DNA from: Zizania palustris
Lineage: Eukaryota > Streptophyta > Magnoliopsida > Poales > Poaceae
Reading direction: 5' to 3'
Assembly: GCA_019279435.1 (NCBI GenBank)
Contig: JAAALK010000082.1
Location: 83,610,989-83,674,988 of the forward strand
Length of the DNA stretch: 64,000 nt
In this document: positions 39,959-51,732 of the stretch, piece after piece
Layout of the letters: the number at the start of each line of letters is the position of its first letter
Numbering within the stretch: position 1 is the first letter of the stretch
Notes under the pieces: generated by a model
Seen by the model: the letters and a program-made list of their open reading frames with translations, nothing else
What the model was told of the DNA's origin: nothing
The model's database searches: none
Translations under genes and position numbers: made by a program

Positions 39959-42900
39959 ATGGCCGACCACCAGAACACCGGTTCCAACAACGGAGCAGGA
40001 GGAAGCCGTGATGCGCCCGAGGGTGTTGTACCCAACTGGGGTGCAACGGGCCCGCGTCACTCTGGGTTGCCTTCCGCCAACCACCCCACCTTGGCGGAGA
40101 TGATGGCGAATCAGAACCATCTGATCACCGCCCTCCTCACCCAAATGCAGCACCAACAAGCTCAGTTGGATCGTCTGCAGAACGGGGAACCCGCCCCTCG
40201 CGCACCAGCACCCGCACCCGCTCCGCAACTCTCCGAGTTTCTGCGCGTGCGCCCGCCCATCTTCTCGAGCACCACCAACCCGATGGAGGCCGGAGATTGG
40301 CTTCGCACCATCGGAAAGAAGCTCGACCTCCTCCCCTGCACCGACCGGGAGCGGGTGGCCTTCGCCACTCACCAGCTCCAGGGTCCCGCCGCTGAATGGT
40401 GGGACAACTACCGTGAGTCCCAGCCAGAGGGCCACGTGGTGACTTGGGCGGAGTTCACCATCGCCTTTCGTGCCGCCCACGTCCCCGCCGGTGTCATCGC
40501 GGTGAAACAGCAGGAGTTCCGCGACCTGCAACAAGGCAACCGGACCGTCATGGAGTACCTCCATGAGTTCAACCGCCTCGCCCGCTACGCACCGGAGGAA
40601 GTGCGCACCGACGCCCTCCGCCAAGCCAAGTTCCTCAGGGGACTTAAGGATGAGCTGTCCATCCAGCTCGTCGCAGCCGACTTCGCCGACTTCCAACGGG
40701 TGGTCAACAAAGCGCTCATCCAAGAGACTGAGCAGAACAAGCTGGACCTCAAGAAGAGGAAAATGATCGCCTTCAAGCATCAGCAGGCGAACTCTCAGAG
40801 GCCCCGCTTCGTCCCTCCGCCACCAGCGCCTGCCTACCATCCTCGTCCCGCCTACAGGCCACCTCACGCCGCCAGTGGATCCAACGCCGGGCACCCTCGC
40901 CCCGCTCCACCAGCTCCGGCCGCTCAGCCGACACCAGCCGCCAAGGCCCCGATCTTGAAGGATCGCCAAGGAATGCCGGTAGTCTGCTTCAACTGCCGCA
41001 AGGAAGGGCACTATGCACACCAGTGTCCCCACCCCAAGCAAGCCCAAGGCGCGCCACCCAACCAAGCAGTTCGTGCTCGCGTCAACCACATCAGCGCGGA
41101 GGAAGCTCAAGAGGCTCCTGAAGTCGTGCTCGGTATGTTTACTGTGAATTCCGTACCGGCCGTCATATTATTTGACTCTGGAGCAACCCACTCCTTCATC
41201 TCGGAAGTTTTTGTAAAAACAAACGAACTGGACGTGCTCCCTCTACCCATTCCCATGGTGATTGCCACCCCCGGCAATAGGACCTCAGCCCGCTTATACA
41301 GCCCTAAGGTTCAAATTGACATCCAAGGAATACTGTTTCGGGCCGAGCCAGTCCTCATCCAATGCACCGGACTCGACCTTATACTAGGGATGGATTGGTT
41401 GATGAAGCACAAGGGAGTGATCAACTGTGCCAACAAGTCCGTCACGGTGACCAACTCTGAAGGCGCAGCCGTCACCTTTCGGATGACCAGTCGCAAACCA
41501 CTCGGAGCATCCCTTCGCTCGATAGCTCTTGAAGAGGTGCCTATAGTCAAGGAGTTTGCGGATGTCTTCCCTGAAGACCTACCCGGAATGCCTCCCAAGC
41601 GGGACATCGAATTCAGAATCGAACTTGTCCCCGGGACCACTCCAATCTCCAAGCGCCCATACCGGATGGCCGCCAATGAACTAGCCGAAGTCAAGAGCAA
41701 CATCGAAGACCTAGAGCAGAAAGGTTACATCCGACCGAGTACCTCACCCTGGGGTGCGCCGGTTATATTCGCCATGAAGAAGGACAAGACCAAGAGGATG
41801 TGCGTGGACTATAGAGCCTTGAACGACGTAACCATCAAGAACAAGTACCCATTGCCTCGGATCGACGACCTGTTCGATCAGCTGAAAGGATCCTCGGTGT
41901 TTTCTAAGATTGACCTCAGGTCAGGTTATCACCAGTTGAGGATTAGAGAAGAAGACATACCCAAGACTTCCTTCACCTCTCGCTATGGACTTTATGAGTA
42001 CACCGTGATGTCGTTCGGACTCACGAATGCCCCGGCCTTTTTCATGAACATGATGAACAATGTATTCATGGAGTTCTTGGACAAGTTCATTGTGGTATTC
42101 ATCGACGATATCCTCGTTTATTCCAAGACCAAGGAAGAACACGAGACTCACCTCCGTCTGACCCTCGGAAAGCTAAGGGAGCAGCAACTGTACGCCAAAT
42201 ACAGCAAATGCGAATTTTGGTCGTCTAAGGTGATGTTCCTCGGTCATGTCATATCTGCCGGAGGAATAGCAGTGGACCCAACCACCGTGGAAGCAGTAAC
42301 CAACTGGCTGCAGCCCACAACCGTGACCGAGATCCAGAGTTTTCTCGGATTGGTCGGATACTACCGCCGATTCATCGAGAATTTTTCCAAGATCGCCAAG
42401 CCTATGACCAGACTTCTGCAGAAGGAAGTGAAGTTTGAATGGACCCCCGACTGCGAAGAAAGCTTCCAGACCCTCAAGAAGAAGCTAGTGTCAGCTCCCA
42501 TTCTGACTCTGCCAGACATCCGAAAAGACTTCCACGTCTACTGTGATGCCTCTCGTCAAGGATTGGGATGCGTCTTGATGCAAGAAGGGAAGGTGATACC
42601 CTACGCGTCCCGGCAACTGAGACCGCATGAGCTGAACTACCCGACCCATGATCTGGAGTTAGCAGCCGTGGTTCATGCTTTGAAGATATGGAGACACTAC
42701 CTTGTGGGGAATCGGTGTGAGGTCTTCACCGACCACAAGAGCCTCAAGTACATATTCACCCAACCGGATCTGAATCTCAGACAAAGAAGATGGTTGGAAC
42801 TGATCAAGGATTATGACTTGGGCATCCATTATCATCCGGGCAAAGCGAATGTGGTGGCAGACGCCCTTAGTCGAAAAGGGTACTGCAATGCCATCATGGT

Positions 42901-44425
42901 TCAGGACCAAGCTCCTTTACTCTACAAGGAGATGGAGAGACTGAACTTGGGGATCACTACCCGAGCATACCTCGCGGCCTTGGAGTCTAGGCCTATCTTG
43001 ATAGACCAGATCCGAGAGAAGCAGAAGGAAGACCAGGACATCCTGGAGATCCAACAGAACATGAGAAAGGGTAAAGCCCCCGGATTTTCCGAGGATGAGC
43101 ATGGTACCATCTGGTTCGGAAACCGGATATGCGTACCCAACCTACCTGAATTGAAGACCCTCATCCTTCAAGAAGCCCACGATACGTTATACTCCATCCA
43201 TCCCGGGAGTACAAAGATGTATCAAGATCTGAAGGAGAAATATTGGTGGGTCAGCATGAAGAGAGAAATAGCAGAGTACGTGGCCAAGTGCGACACATGC
43301 CGGCGAGTCAAGGCAGAGCATCAGACGCCTGCCAGACTTCTTCAACCTCTCAAGGTCCCTGAATGGAAGTGGGAAGAGATAGGAATGGACTTCATCACGG
43401 GACTGCCCAGGACCCAAGCTGGTCATGATTCCATCTGGGTGATCGTCGACCGACTCACCAAGGTAGCTCACTTCGTTCCGGTCAAGACACCTTACACCGT
43501 CGCCAAGTTGGCTGAGTTGTATATGACCCGGATCATGTGCCTTCACGGAGTTCCTAAGAAGATTGTATCTGACCGTGGGAGTCAGTTTACCTCCAAGTTT
43601 TGGAAGAACCTTCAAGAGGAACTCGGCACCCGGCTGAACTTTAGCACCGCCTATCATCCACAGACCGACGGTCAAACCGAAAGGGTCAACCAGATACTGG
43701 AGGATATGCTTAGAGCGTGTGCTCTGGACTTTGGCGGAATGTGGGACAAGAACTTACCATATGCAGAGTTCTCCTACAACAACAGCTATCAAGCCAGCCT
43801 GCAAATGTCCTTGTTCGAAGCACTCTATGGACGTAAGTGCAGAACGCCGTTGCTCTGGGATCAAACCGGAGAGTCACAACTGTTTGGGACTGATCTATTA
43901 AGAGAAGCTGAAGAGAAGGTCAAGATCATAAGAGACCGATTGAAGGCAGCCCAATCCCGTCAGAAGAGCTATGCCGACAACCGTCGAAGAGAACTAGCCT
44001 TTGAGGAGGGCGATTATGTCTATCTCCGAGTCACTCCCCTCCGTGGCACTCAAAGGTTCAACATGAAAGGCAAACTAGCACCCCGTTACGTCGGACCTTT
44101 CCAAATCCTCCGACGGCAAGGAGAGGTGGCATATCAACTCGAACTGCCCCCATCCTTGGCAGGAGTTCATGATGTGTTCCACGTCTCTCAGCTGAAGAAG
44201 TGTCTCCGTATACCCACCGAGCAAGCCGACCTCCAACAGCTCAATGTCCAAGAAGACTTGACCTACATAGAGAAACCCATCAAGATCTTGGAAACCAAGG
44301 AACGGGTAACCAGAAGTCGCGTTGTCCGCTTCTGCAAGGTTCAATGGAACAATCATCCCGCCGAAGAAGCCACTTGGGAAAAGGAAGACGAACTAAAAGC
44401 CCAATACCCCGAGTTATTCGAGTAG
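39959..44425 (+). CDS. Chromovirus Gag-Pol polyprotein, about 1488 aa, intact
   Basis: I choose the ATG at 39959 (M-A-D-H-Q-N-T), after tatattcagaag. Gag core (W-W-D-N-Y, F-R-D-L-Q-Q-G) is followed by a CCHC knuckle C-F-N-C, H, C (near 40986-41030). The protease has [10 protein letters not shown] and L-G-M-D-W. RT carries F-I-D-D-I-L-V-Y-S. RNase H shows C-D-A-S, E-L-A-A-V, T-D-H-K-S-L and A-D-A-L-S-R. Integrase has a zinc motif ending C-D-T-C, Asp in M-D-F-I-T-G-L-P, Asp in S-D-R-G-S-Q-F and Glu in Q-T-E-R-V-N. A GPF-type domain (Y-V-G-P-F) leads to a C-terminal chromodomain ([11 protein letters not shown]), which in chromoviruses is thought to steer insertion to modified chromatin. No stop or frameshift is present. 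Confidence 0.96.
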   Translation: MADHQNTGSNNGAGGSRDAPEGVVPNWGATGPRHSGLPSANHPTLAEMMANQNHLITALLTQMQHQQAQLDRLQNGEPAPRAPAPAPAPQLSEFLRVRPPIFSSTTNPMEAGDWLRTIGKKLDLLPCTDRERVAFATHQLQGPAAEWWDNYRESQPEGHVVTWAEFTIAFRAAHVPAGVIAVKQQEFRDLQQGNRTVMEYLHEFNRLARYAPEEVRTDALRQAKFLRGLKDELSIQLVAADFADFQRVVNKALIQETEQNKLDLKKRKMIAFKHQQANSQRPRFVPPPPAPAYHPRPAYRPPHAASGSNAGHPRPAPPAPAAQPTPAAKAPILKDRQGMPVVCFNCRKEGHYAHQCPHPKQAQGAPPNQAVRARVNHISAEEAQEAPEVVLGMFTVNSVPAVILFDSGATHSFISEVFVKTNELDVLPLPIPMVIATPGNRTSARLYSPKVQIDIQGILFRAEPVLIQCTGLDLILGMDWLMKHKGVINCANKSVTVTNSEGAAVTFRMTSRKPLGASLRSIALEEVPIVKEFADVFPEDLPGMPPKRDIEFRIELVPGTTPISKRPYRMAANELAEVKSNIEDLEQKGYIRPSTSPWGAPVIFAMKKDKTKRMCVDYRALNDVTIKNKYPLPRIDDLFDQLKGSSVFSKIDLRSGYHQLRIREEDIPKTSFTSRYGLYEYTVMSFGLTNAPAFFMNMMNNVFMEFLDKFIVVFIDDILVYSKTKEEHETHLRLTLGKLREQQLYAKYSKCEFWSSKVMFLGHVISAGGIAVDPTTVEAVTNWLQPTTVTEIQSFLGLVGYYRRFIENFSKIAKPMTRLLQKEVKFEWTPDCEESFQTLKKKLVSAPILTLPDIRKDFHVYCDASRQGLGCVLMQEGKVIPYASRQLRPHELNYPTHDLELAAVVHALKIWRHYLVGNRCEVFTDHKSLKYIFTQPDLNLRQRRWLELIKDYDLGIHYHPGKANVVADALSRKGYCNAIMVQDQAPLLYKEMERLNLGITTRAYLAALESRPILIDQIREKQKEDQDILEIQQNMRKGKAPGFSEDEHGTIWFGNRICVPNLPELKTLILQEAHDTLYSIHPGSTKMYQDLKEKYWWVSMKREIAEYVAKCDTCRRVKAEHQTPARLLQPLKVPEWKWEEIGMDFITGLPRTQAGHDSIWVIVDRLTKVAHFVPVKTPYTVAKLAELYMTRIMCLHGVPKKIVSDRGSQFTSKFWKNLQEELGTRLNFSTAYHPQTDGQTERVNQILEDMLRACALDFGGMWDKNLPYAEFSYNNSYQASLQMSLFEALYGRKCRTPLLWDQTGESQLFGTDLLREAEEKVKIIRDRLKAAQSRQKSYADNRRRELAFEEGDYVYLRVTPLRGTQRFNMKGKLAPRYVGPFQILRRQGEVAYQLELPPSLAGVHDVFHVSQLKKCLRIPTEQADLQQLNVQEDLTYIEKPIKILETKERVTRSRVVRFCKVQWNNHPAEEATWEKEDELKAQYPELFE

Positions 44426-44452
44426 CGTTCCAATCTCGAGGACGAGATTCTT

Positions 44453-44468
44453 GTAAGGGGGATAGGTT
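44453..44468 (+). promoter_or_regulatory. Polypurine tract of the chromovirus
   Basis: gtaagggggataggtt immediately precedes the 3' LTR and would prime plus-strand DNA synthesis. Confidence 0.8.
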
Positions 44469-47400
44469 TGTAACACCCCAAATTTCCAAAACAATAAAAA
44501 TATCATTAAATCCAATTTCTTGGAATATATATTTTTGAAAATGCTTTTAATACTCCTTTATACCCTTTTTAACTACAACATAGAGTAGATGGCCAAACTA
44601 GGAGGTGAAACTTTTTGTGTATGATCCTAAGACCAAAATATATTTTTGAGAATTTTTATAAATTTTTACCAAGCTTGGAAGTAGCCCTAATATTTCAATC
44701 CAATTCCTGGAATTATTTTTATTCAGAAAAGCTTTAAAACAGTAATGGGCTCCCCTCCCCTCTTCCCTCTCTCCCGGCCGGCCCAGCCCACTCCTCCTCG
44801 CGCGCGCCACCTGACAACCGGGTCCCACCCGTCAGTGACCTCCTCTCCACACCATCGCCCGACCCCACCTGTCGGCACCAGCCGTTCCCCCTCGCGCCCG
44901 AGCCCGGCCCCACCCGTCAGTCGCCGTTCGCTCACCCGCGCCCGCTGGCCAGTGGACCCCGCCTGTCAGACCCATCGTCTACCTCCCGCCTCCGCCCCCA
45001 AATCCCGCCGGCCGACGACCCCGCCTCGGATCCGCCCCGCTGGCCCCTCCCGCATTCAATTGCCGCCGGTTTAATGCACCCCGAGCCCCCCTGCCCGTTT
45101 AATCGCGTTAAAGGGCGCGTTTAAGCCCCCGGGAACGCAGCGCCGTGCATGGCCGCGCCCTCGCCGGCGACTTCAACCCCTCTCTCGGCTTTCCTTGCAT
45201 GCAAGCCCCCTCCGACGCCCTATTTAAACCCCCCGGCCTCCGCCGCGTCCGACCCCCACGCCCACTCGCCTCGAGCACGATTAGAACGCACTCCACCCGG
45301 TTTTTAGCGCAACACCGCCGCCTGTCCGCCAGCCGTCGATCGCCGTCGCCGGAGTGCCCCTCCGTCCTCGTCGACCGCACCTCCGTGACCGCAAAGACCA
45401 CCCCTACCTCGGCCACACCTTCGCTGGCCAAGGAGATCGCCGGAACACCATCGCCCACGAGGAGCCCGAACCACTCCGCCGTCTACCCTCGCCGCCGACC
45501 GCGCTCCGTCGACCCCTCGCCTCGCCTAAGGTACCATCGTGACCGCCGTAGTGCCCTCTTTCCATTTCTAGGCTTAGCTAGGGCTGCCGTCGCTCGCCGT
45601 GGCCGCTGGCCCGCTCGCCGTCATCGGAGAAGACGACCGGCACGGGTCGAGTACCCGTGCCGTGTCGGATTCACGCACGACCGTGCGATCTGGATCCGAC
45701 GGTGACGATTAATCCCCGCGTGCGGTTTAATCTGATCCGTTAGATCTCGGCGAAGGGGTACGTTTTAATCTCGTGCGTCCGTTAGTTTTAAAACCCCGCA
45801 TCGCATCTAAGCCGTCCATCGCGTACCGGTTCAAACGTTTTAATCCTGGCCGTCCACGTCACTTTAACGCGCCCCGCCCCGCCCTCGCGCGTCGGATCTG
45901 GATCCGACGGTCCAGATCGACCCGGCGCACGCGCACAGTGCGTGGGTTCACCGTGGGCCTGGCTCACCGTGGACCCGAGGGGTTTAAAAATTGAAAATGA
46001 ATTTCAGAAATACTTTTAAACTTGTAAAATTCATATCCGGCGCATTTGAACACTAAAAATTGCCATTCCAATTTCAGAAAATCCATGAAATTATTCTCTA
46101 CATGTTTATGCAATAAAAACAGTAGGTTTACTTTGACTATTTCATGTTTATTTAAATGAATATTTAAATACCCTAGGGTTAAAAATGCAAAATTTAATTA
46201 TTTAAATCCCAGTAAAGTTTGTATTCATTTATTTCCTGTTGATATGAACAAATCACTAAGTTTTCTATGAAACTTTCATCTTAAATTTATTAGAGAGCTT
46301 AAAAATGAGAATAACCCCTTTTAAAACCCCTTTCTAAAAAGGACAACTTTTGATTCCCTTAAAATTTATTTATGGAATAAACCACAGAACCTTAACAATG
46401 GAAATTATTTTATTTTTAATCAAACCAACTGTAACTTATGTGCTTATAATGTAATGTTATATTGTTTGATTGAATGTGTTCTTTTTATTTTACTTTACTA
46501 TATCAAAAAGACTACGACGTCGCCGAGGAGCAGGAGTACTTCCCCGAAGTCCCTCCCTCTCCTTTCGCTGAACAAGGCAAGTCACCAAACCAATCTTTTG
46601 AGCATATTGAACCCATGTTTGATTAAACTATTGCTAAAACACATAGGTTATATATGCATTAGTCAAATGAACCCTTACAATATATTTATTTAGGATCCCC
46701 CGACCTTGATGTGCAACCCAAGCCATGCTCTCTAGCCTAAACTCCTTGTCACCATATGATAAATGTTATTAGCTAGTGTCTAATGTATCGACACGATCGC
46801 TATAGGATAAAAACGAGTCGTAGTACATGGTTCTACTATATGATCCCCATTGTTTCTTATCTATGGAATTTTGTCGGTGTTGGAGTTGTGGTTGTGAGTG
46901 AATGCATGGTGGGTTCCGGGTGCAAGCTAGGGCATTGGTCGGTAGCACCCGGGGCACTATAAGGACCGGTCTGAGGGATCCGTTGCAATACACTTACGTA
47001 CTAACCACAAGTCTAGTGGGTAAGTCCTAACTAAGGTATGGGTTGTTCCAAACCGAGGCCACCATTTGAAGATGGGTCAAGTTGCACCTGCGGGTGACTT
47101 GTACCAATGTGGCGCAAAAGGGGGTGCGACGTTAGCCGGGATGCGGCCCGGCGCGCCGGCGAAACCTAGAGCGGGTGGTTATCGCTTGGAACATCTCATT
47201 TGAGGTTTTGGCACGAGTTCCCGTGAAATGGGTCATCTCGTTTGGGATGAGTGCGTGCCTTGTGGGTACAGTAGTACATCTCTGATCAGAGTCTTAAATC
47301 TTTTCGAAAAGCCGAGCCCACGGTCAAGGGCGGGTTGCGTGACATCCCCCAGTTAGTTTACTTTGAATATGTATGTGCATGATGGATTGACATGTAAGGA

Positions 47401-47877
47401 CCGTTGAGCGAGGTGGGGCTGACTGTACCCCTCGAGTTAGTTGATGTTGATGATGTTCATGTTTACTTCCCGCATGATTAAAATATGATTACACTAAATG
47501 TAATAACTGCAACTGTACTTTTCCGCAATGTTAGCTATTACCCTTCCTTGTTTATTATCCTGCATTATTACTTGCATTTGCGGTGGCTTGTTGAGTACTT
47601 TTTGTACTCATACCCGTTGGACCCCACAGACGATGCTTACTACGAAGACGGTCTGGAGTAGCGACCCAGTCGAGAAGAAAAATCCTGAAGAAGATGTTCG
47701 TCATGCCGCTATCTGATTATTTTTATTTACTGTTTTTATTAAAACTTTGATGTAATAAATATGGTCTGCGTACCATGGATATTGTCGTATGTACGTTGTC
47801 GCATGATGAACCTCTTGTATTATTGTTTTTCTATGGAAATTCAATAATGTCTCGATTTGTTAAATCGGGGCGCTACA
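44469..47877 (+). repeat. 3' LTR of the chromovirus
   Basis: 3409 bp, same ends as the 5' LTR, with the TATA-like motif at 45220-45230. Most differences from the 5' LTR are C/T or G/A transitions, in many cases with the 5' LTR carrying the A or T. TSD tcaac follows at 47878-47882. Confidence 0.95.
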
Positions 47878-47882
47878 TCAAC

Positions 47883-48341
47883 TACTTCTGACTGAAGACC
47901 TCTGGCAAGTACTCCGAACCAGGAGAAGTATCCAAGCATCGCTACAGTGCAAAGCCATACCGATGTCCCTCGCCCCTGGTATGCCGTATACCTACTCCAT
48001 AAGTGATGTTTATCTACTACATCTATAAAGTCAAATGTACAGTAGCCTAGCCTTTTTCCCTACTTTCCCCCATAAAACCTATGGCTTGTAGAGGGCAATT
48101 GGGTCTTTTACTTTGGCTTGTGTGCCTATAAAAGCAGGGTCATGCCCTTGTAATAGGGAGGTGGTTCAGTAGAGGCAAAACTATGCCAAATCCACTGTAA
48201 ACTAGACGTAGGGCTATTATCCCTCCGGAGAGGCCTGAACCAATATTAATTCTCTCTTCTTCTCTGAGAACCCTTCGAGGTTCATTCTACACACCGTATA
48301 CCACATAAAAATCTGTTGTAGCTAACACAATTGCTACAACA
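47883..48341 (+). repeat. Element C 3' LTR, right part
   Basis: This continues the LTR begun at 35143. It carries a TATA box CTATAAAAG (48126-48134) followed by a leader-like region. Near the end is a 9-bp inverted repeat TGTTGTAGC (48314-48322) and GCTACAACA (48333-48341). I place the LTR end at ACAACA, 48341, giving about 761 bp in total, near Tat LTR size; this end is not confirmed by a TSD. Confidence 0.55.
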
Positions 48342-48884
48342 TATAGGGAGCCAAACATAAGAAGTTCGATGTAGTGTTTTAAAAGATATAGAGAAAAATC
48401 TTAATAGGGATATCCCTATTTTCAATTATAGGGAGGAAAAATAGGAAGCTGGTTGGAAATGATCTTACACTGTAAATATGGGTGAAAAACATAGTGAATA
48501 AGTGATATCATATTCGTTTTTCTATTTTTTATCTAGATTTAAAAATAGATACCTAATATAAAAACATATATTATTATATATGAATATTTATCGAAACAAT
48601 ATTTTTTGGATTCGAATCAGTTGGTTTACATAGTTGAGATTTGGGTTTGAATTTGGGATTTGGAATTTGGGTTAGAGAGAGGGTGTGCGTATTGTTGTGA
48701 GTATGATGCTCGATAGAAAGTTCTGATGCAAATTGCGATGCAGCTCACGGCTATCAGATATGAATATTTGTTAGAACAATAAATTGTCTAGATAGATAAT
48801 AAAAGTTCTTCAAATTTAAAAGTTTTTTAAATTGATCCAAAAAACACATTGCTGACCTTCGGACCTAAGTTTTGTGGGGAGCGG
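48342..48884. other. AT-rich DNA between element C and the LINE
   Basis: No gene, LTR or known repeat end is recognised. It includes an 18-bp perfect palindrome, AATAGGGATATCCCTATT (48403-48420), and AT-rich runs near 48520-48600. It may be older host DNA or the LINE 5' UTR. Confidence 0.5.
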
Positions 48885-49386
48885 ATGGCGGCTCCAACTA
48901 CCTCTCTAGCGATCATCCCAGCGACAAATCTCTTGCGAGCGAAAATCCTCCTCGGGGAATCATCTACGTCGGCTCTGGCTTTTGGGGCCAGATCACCAGT
49001 AAGGTGTCTTCCTATGGGCCATGGAATTTCAGGGTCTCCTCGTGCTGTGAACAATGTTAGGCCTTTTGATGGTGCACCTACTGGTCTGCGGGGGGAGGCT
49101 AGAGAAAGGGATTGCGCATATGTGCAGCAGGAGGCTAAAAGTCGCTGGGTTTGGTTCCCGAAGGCAATCCCTCTCTCAATCGCGTCGATACACCTAGGGT
49201 TTCAAGCTAGAGCGGTGGAAGTGCGACGGTTTGGTGCTGAAGCCCGGAAGCTTGCTCGTGTGGCTCCTAGGTTTGTTGATTCTAGGTCATTTGCTTCGGT
49301 TGTGGGGGGAGTTAACATGGATCGGTTCGGGGGAAACGCAAAGAACTAGATAGAAGTGAACACTAGGAAGGAGGTGTTGTTCGTGG
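48885..49386 (+). pseudogene. LINE ORF1, 5' part
   Basis: An ATG at 48885 (M-A-A-P-T-T-S-L-A-I) opens a frame to a stop at about 49349. The frame is plausible for a LINE ORF1 N-terminus, ending with S-F-A-S-V-V-G-G-V-N-M-D-R, but has no strong domain. Beyond the stop, V-N-T-R-K-E-V-L-F-V-V continues until element D cuts in at about 49387; ORF1 resumes at 60587. ORF1 proteins bind LINE RNA. Confidence 0.55.
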
Positions 49387-50275
49387 TCCAGTTAGCTCCT
49401 GCCTCATTGCTCAATCCTATTGTCAAGCCATGGCTGTTTCGAGGTTGGGATTTAGACTTCATCGGCCAGATTCACCCTCCTTCCTCAAAAGGGCATCAGT
49501 TCGTGTTTGATGGCAACGGATTACTTCACTAAGTGGACCGAGGCCGTTCCTCTCAAGAACATGACTCACCACGAGGTACGTGATTTTATTTTGAAGCACA
49601 TCATACATAGATTCGGCATTCCTCAAACTCTTACCACAGATCAAGGTAGTTCATTTGTTTCTAGAGAGGTCAGGGACTTCGCCGAATTCTATGGTATTAA
49701 GTTGATAAACTCTTCACCTTACTATGCTCTGGCCAATGGTCAGGCCGAGTCTAGTAATAAAACTGTGATTAAGCTTATTAAGAAGAAAATTGAAGAGTTT
49801 CCTAAAAGGTGGCATTAGTTGCTTTCCGAGGCGCTATGGGCTTGTAGGATTGTGAAGCATGGTGCTACCAAAGTCAGTCCATATGAATTAGTATATGGAC
49901 AAGAATCTATTCTGCCCGTAGAGGTAGATCTTGGCTCCTTAAGAGTGTTAAATAAAGATGGTTTATCGGTCGACAAGTACGAAACTCTTCTAAAGGATAA
50001 TCTAGAGGAAGTGACCGATAAGAGACTAAGGGCTTTAGAAGCCATAGAAGTAGACAAGAAGAGAGTAGCTAAAGCCTACAATAAGAAGGTTAAACCAAAA
50101 TCATTTCAAATAGGAGATTTAGTGTGGAAAATGATTTTACCCTTAGGCACGAAGAGTCCCAAGTTTGGTAAGTGGTCACCTAGTTGGGAAGGTCCTTTTA
50201 AGATAGCCGAATTGCTCCCGGCAATGCATACGTGTTGGAATCCCTGCGGGGAGAGCGTTTTCGAAGAGCTTTAAA
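49387..50275 (+). pseudogene. Integrase end of the truncated left D copy
   Basis: The frame matches the D integrase: F-I-G-Q-I-H-P-P, a frameshift near 49505, D-Y-F-T-K-W-T-E-A, T-D-Q-G-S-S-F with the second catalytic Asp, Q-A-E-S-S-N-K with the catalytic Glu, a stop at about 49818, then L-V-Y-G-Q-E and W-E-G-P-F. The first integrase domains and everything upstream are absent. The junction with the LINE shows a short shared word (tcca.ttagctcctg, 49387-49400), compatible with a deletion or recombination breakpoint. Confidence 0.85.
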
Positions 50276-50409
50276 TGGTAGGTACTTGAAAAGGTATTTC
50301 CCAAGTGTGTGGCAAACATCATAAAAGTGTCGGAAAGCCGATATGGATGGTATCATCATTAACTCATTGTGCTTTTAGTTCACTAGTTCACTAAAAGGCA
50401 GGGGGCATG

Positions 50410-51694
50410 TGTTGATAGCAAAAAATGGTATTAATGGCTAGATTGTCAGAATATCAATTTTGGTGATTTGGGCCAAAAATACACATGTCCAGGGTCCGTC
50501 CGAAGCCCTACAGGGCCAAAGTCCATTGAGCTATGGGCTCCGAAAGCCTCTAGCCAGCCCATGGGCTTCGGGCGGGAAGCCTTCGGAGGCCCACGCTACC
50601 GAAGCTTCGGCCTGGGGAGCAGGCCTCGACGGGCCTAGCCGAAGCCCACTTCGGCAGAGGTAGAATTGCATACGTTTCTAGCTCAATCTTTATCTCTATC
50701 TGGCCGGATTAATAGCAGATTAGATTAGGAATTAAGCCCCTATAAATAAAGAGGCAAGGCCGGCGTAGAGTCCCCCCCCAACTCATACCAAACCAAAGCC
50801 CCATGCTTTGATCGTATTTACTTTACCTTTATTTTCCTGTACCTCTTCGTGGGTTTGCCTGGAAGCCCTCCGCCGGCCACTACGGAACAGTGGTAACCCT
50901 TGTTACTTCGCTCGTGAAGTATCCGTTAATCTACGTAATAGATTGCTATCGCCTTGTTACTTCGCCTATGAAGTATCCGCTAATCTGCGTAACAGATTGC
51001 TACCTTCTCTACTAGTGCAACACTTAGTAAAATTCGGTCCTCAGGCCGAATTTGTACTTTGAATTATCTCTATTGCAGGTTCGCACATTCGGAGCTACTT
51101 CATCGGAGGTGTCCGGAGCTGAGAGATCGGTTTCGGAGGTCCCCAGGACACCCTTCGAAGAGATTGCAGGCTCCGGCGACAGGCTTCGCCAGCACACTTC
51201 GTCGCCACGGGCTTCACCATGACCGCACTCCGCACTGGACGAAGTCACGCTCGCGCGTGGCCCTCGAGTCATTATTCCATAGATTGTTTTATCGGAGATC
51301 ACACGCCGAACCCCGCTGTTCGGAGGTGATCATCGCGTCTAGATCCGTTCGGAGTCCATCTTCGGCCGGATCAGTCCGAATGCCGAAGCACCCTTCGGCG
51401 GAGTACTTAGCACCATACGCCGAAGGTACCCTTCGGTGACCCCTTCGCACCAGACTTCGAACTAGACAGGCTCTGACTGGTTTGCTAATTTTATTCTGTT
51501 TAATTTATCTTTTTCGGCTAATTGGATTATTTTGTGTAATCTGGTTGCCTGGCGACTCCACCCCCCTTATCACGACTAAGGGTAGTCGAAACGTGACGTC
51601 GGTGCTACATCACGCTTAGGATTGTTCCTAAGTATTCGTGCACTTTTGGTTCGTCGGACTGACCTAAGTGCGGGGGCACGTTTCCGTGTCAACA
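50410..51694 (+). repeat. Element D LTR, middle (shared) copy
   Basis: TGTTGATAGC...GTGTCAACA, 1285 bp. A TATA box, TATAAATA, is at 50743-50750. Two 54-bp tandem units begin at 50898 and 50952 (ccttgttacttcgc...). It is preceded by the 3' internal end of the left copy and followed by a primer site, so it acts as 3' LTR of one copy and 5' LTR of the next. Confidence 0.92.
50898..51005. repeat. Two 54-bp tandem units in the D LTR
   Basis: Each unit carries ccttgttacttcgc, tgaagtatccg, taatct and agattgctat/c. The same pair is in the right LTR near 59790-59900, so it belongs to the LTR. Confidence 0.8.
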
Positions 51695-51701
51695 CACTTT
51701 T

Positions 51702-51718
51702 TGGTGACTCCACTAGGG
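51702..51718 (+). promoter_or_regulatory. Primer binding site of element D
   Basis: TGGTGACTCCACTAGGG lies seven bases after the LTR and begins with the TGG expected opposite a tRNA CCA end. The tRNA is not identified. Confidence 0.6.
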
Positions 51719-51732
51719 AAAGCTACGCCAAC

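Larger units (their letters stand above)
35445..47877 (+). mobile_element. Chromodomain Ty3 element (Tekay type), structurally complete
   Basis: A 12.4-kb element with LTRs of 3407 and 3409 bp (TGTAAC...GCTACA), TSD tcaac, a Met-tRNA primer site, an extra ORF before gag, a full gag-pol frame and a polypurine tract. A chromodomain-like C-terminus and very long LTRs suggest the Tekay clade; grass members of this clade are known to carry an ORF ahead of gag. By eye about 35 substitutions and three small indels separate the LTRs, about 1%. This is the only element here with all catalytic motifs present, so it may be, or recently have been, autonomous. Confidence 0.95.
33185..48341 (+). mobile_element. 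Tat-type element C remnant, split by the chromovirus
   Basis: C survives as 33185-35444 and 47883-about 48341. It holds the upstream part of an antisense gene like that of Tat-1, a non-coding spacer and a 3' LTR beginning with gggctac then TATTGGGGG, the same junction shape as Tat-1 (gctac then TGTTGGGGG). Element B abuts it at 33185 inside the antisense gene, so C's gag-pol is presumably left of the window. It is an older relative of Tat-1, not a copy: the antisense proteins share domains but differ widely. The right end near 48341 is inferred from an ACAACA terminus and is uncertain. Confidence 0.7.

Noticed and set aside
39899..41110. 403-codon minus-strand frame opposite chromovirus gag
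   Set aside because: It is a mirror of the gag frame and shows no 'gypsy-type transposon' domain or TATA box, unlike the Tat antisense genes.
48885..49349. Possible independent host gene with an ATG and 150 codons
   Set aside because: It is followed, after element D is taken out, by a LINE ORF1 with zinc knuckles in the same orientation; no intron signals or host domain are seen.
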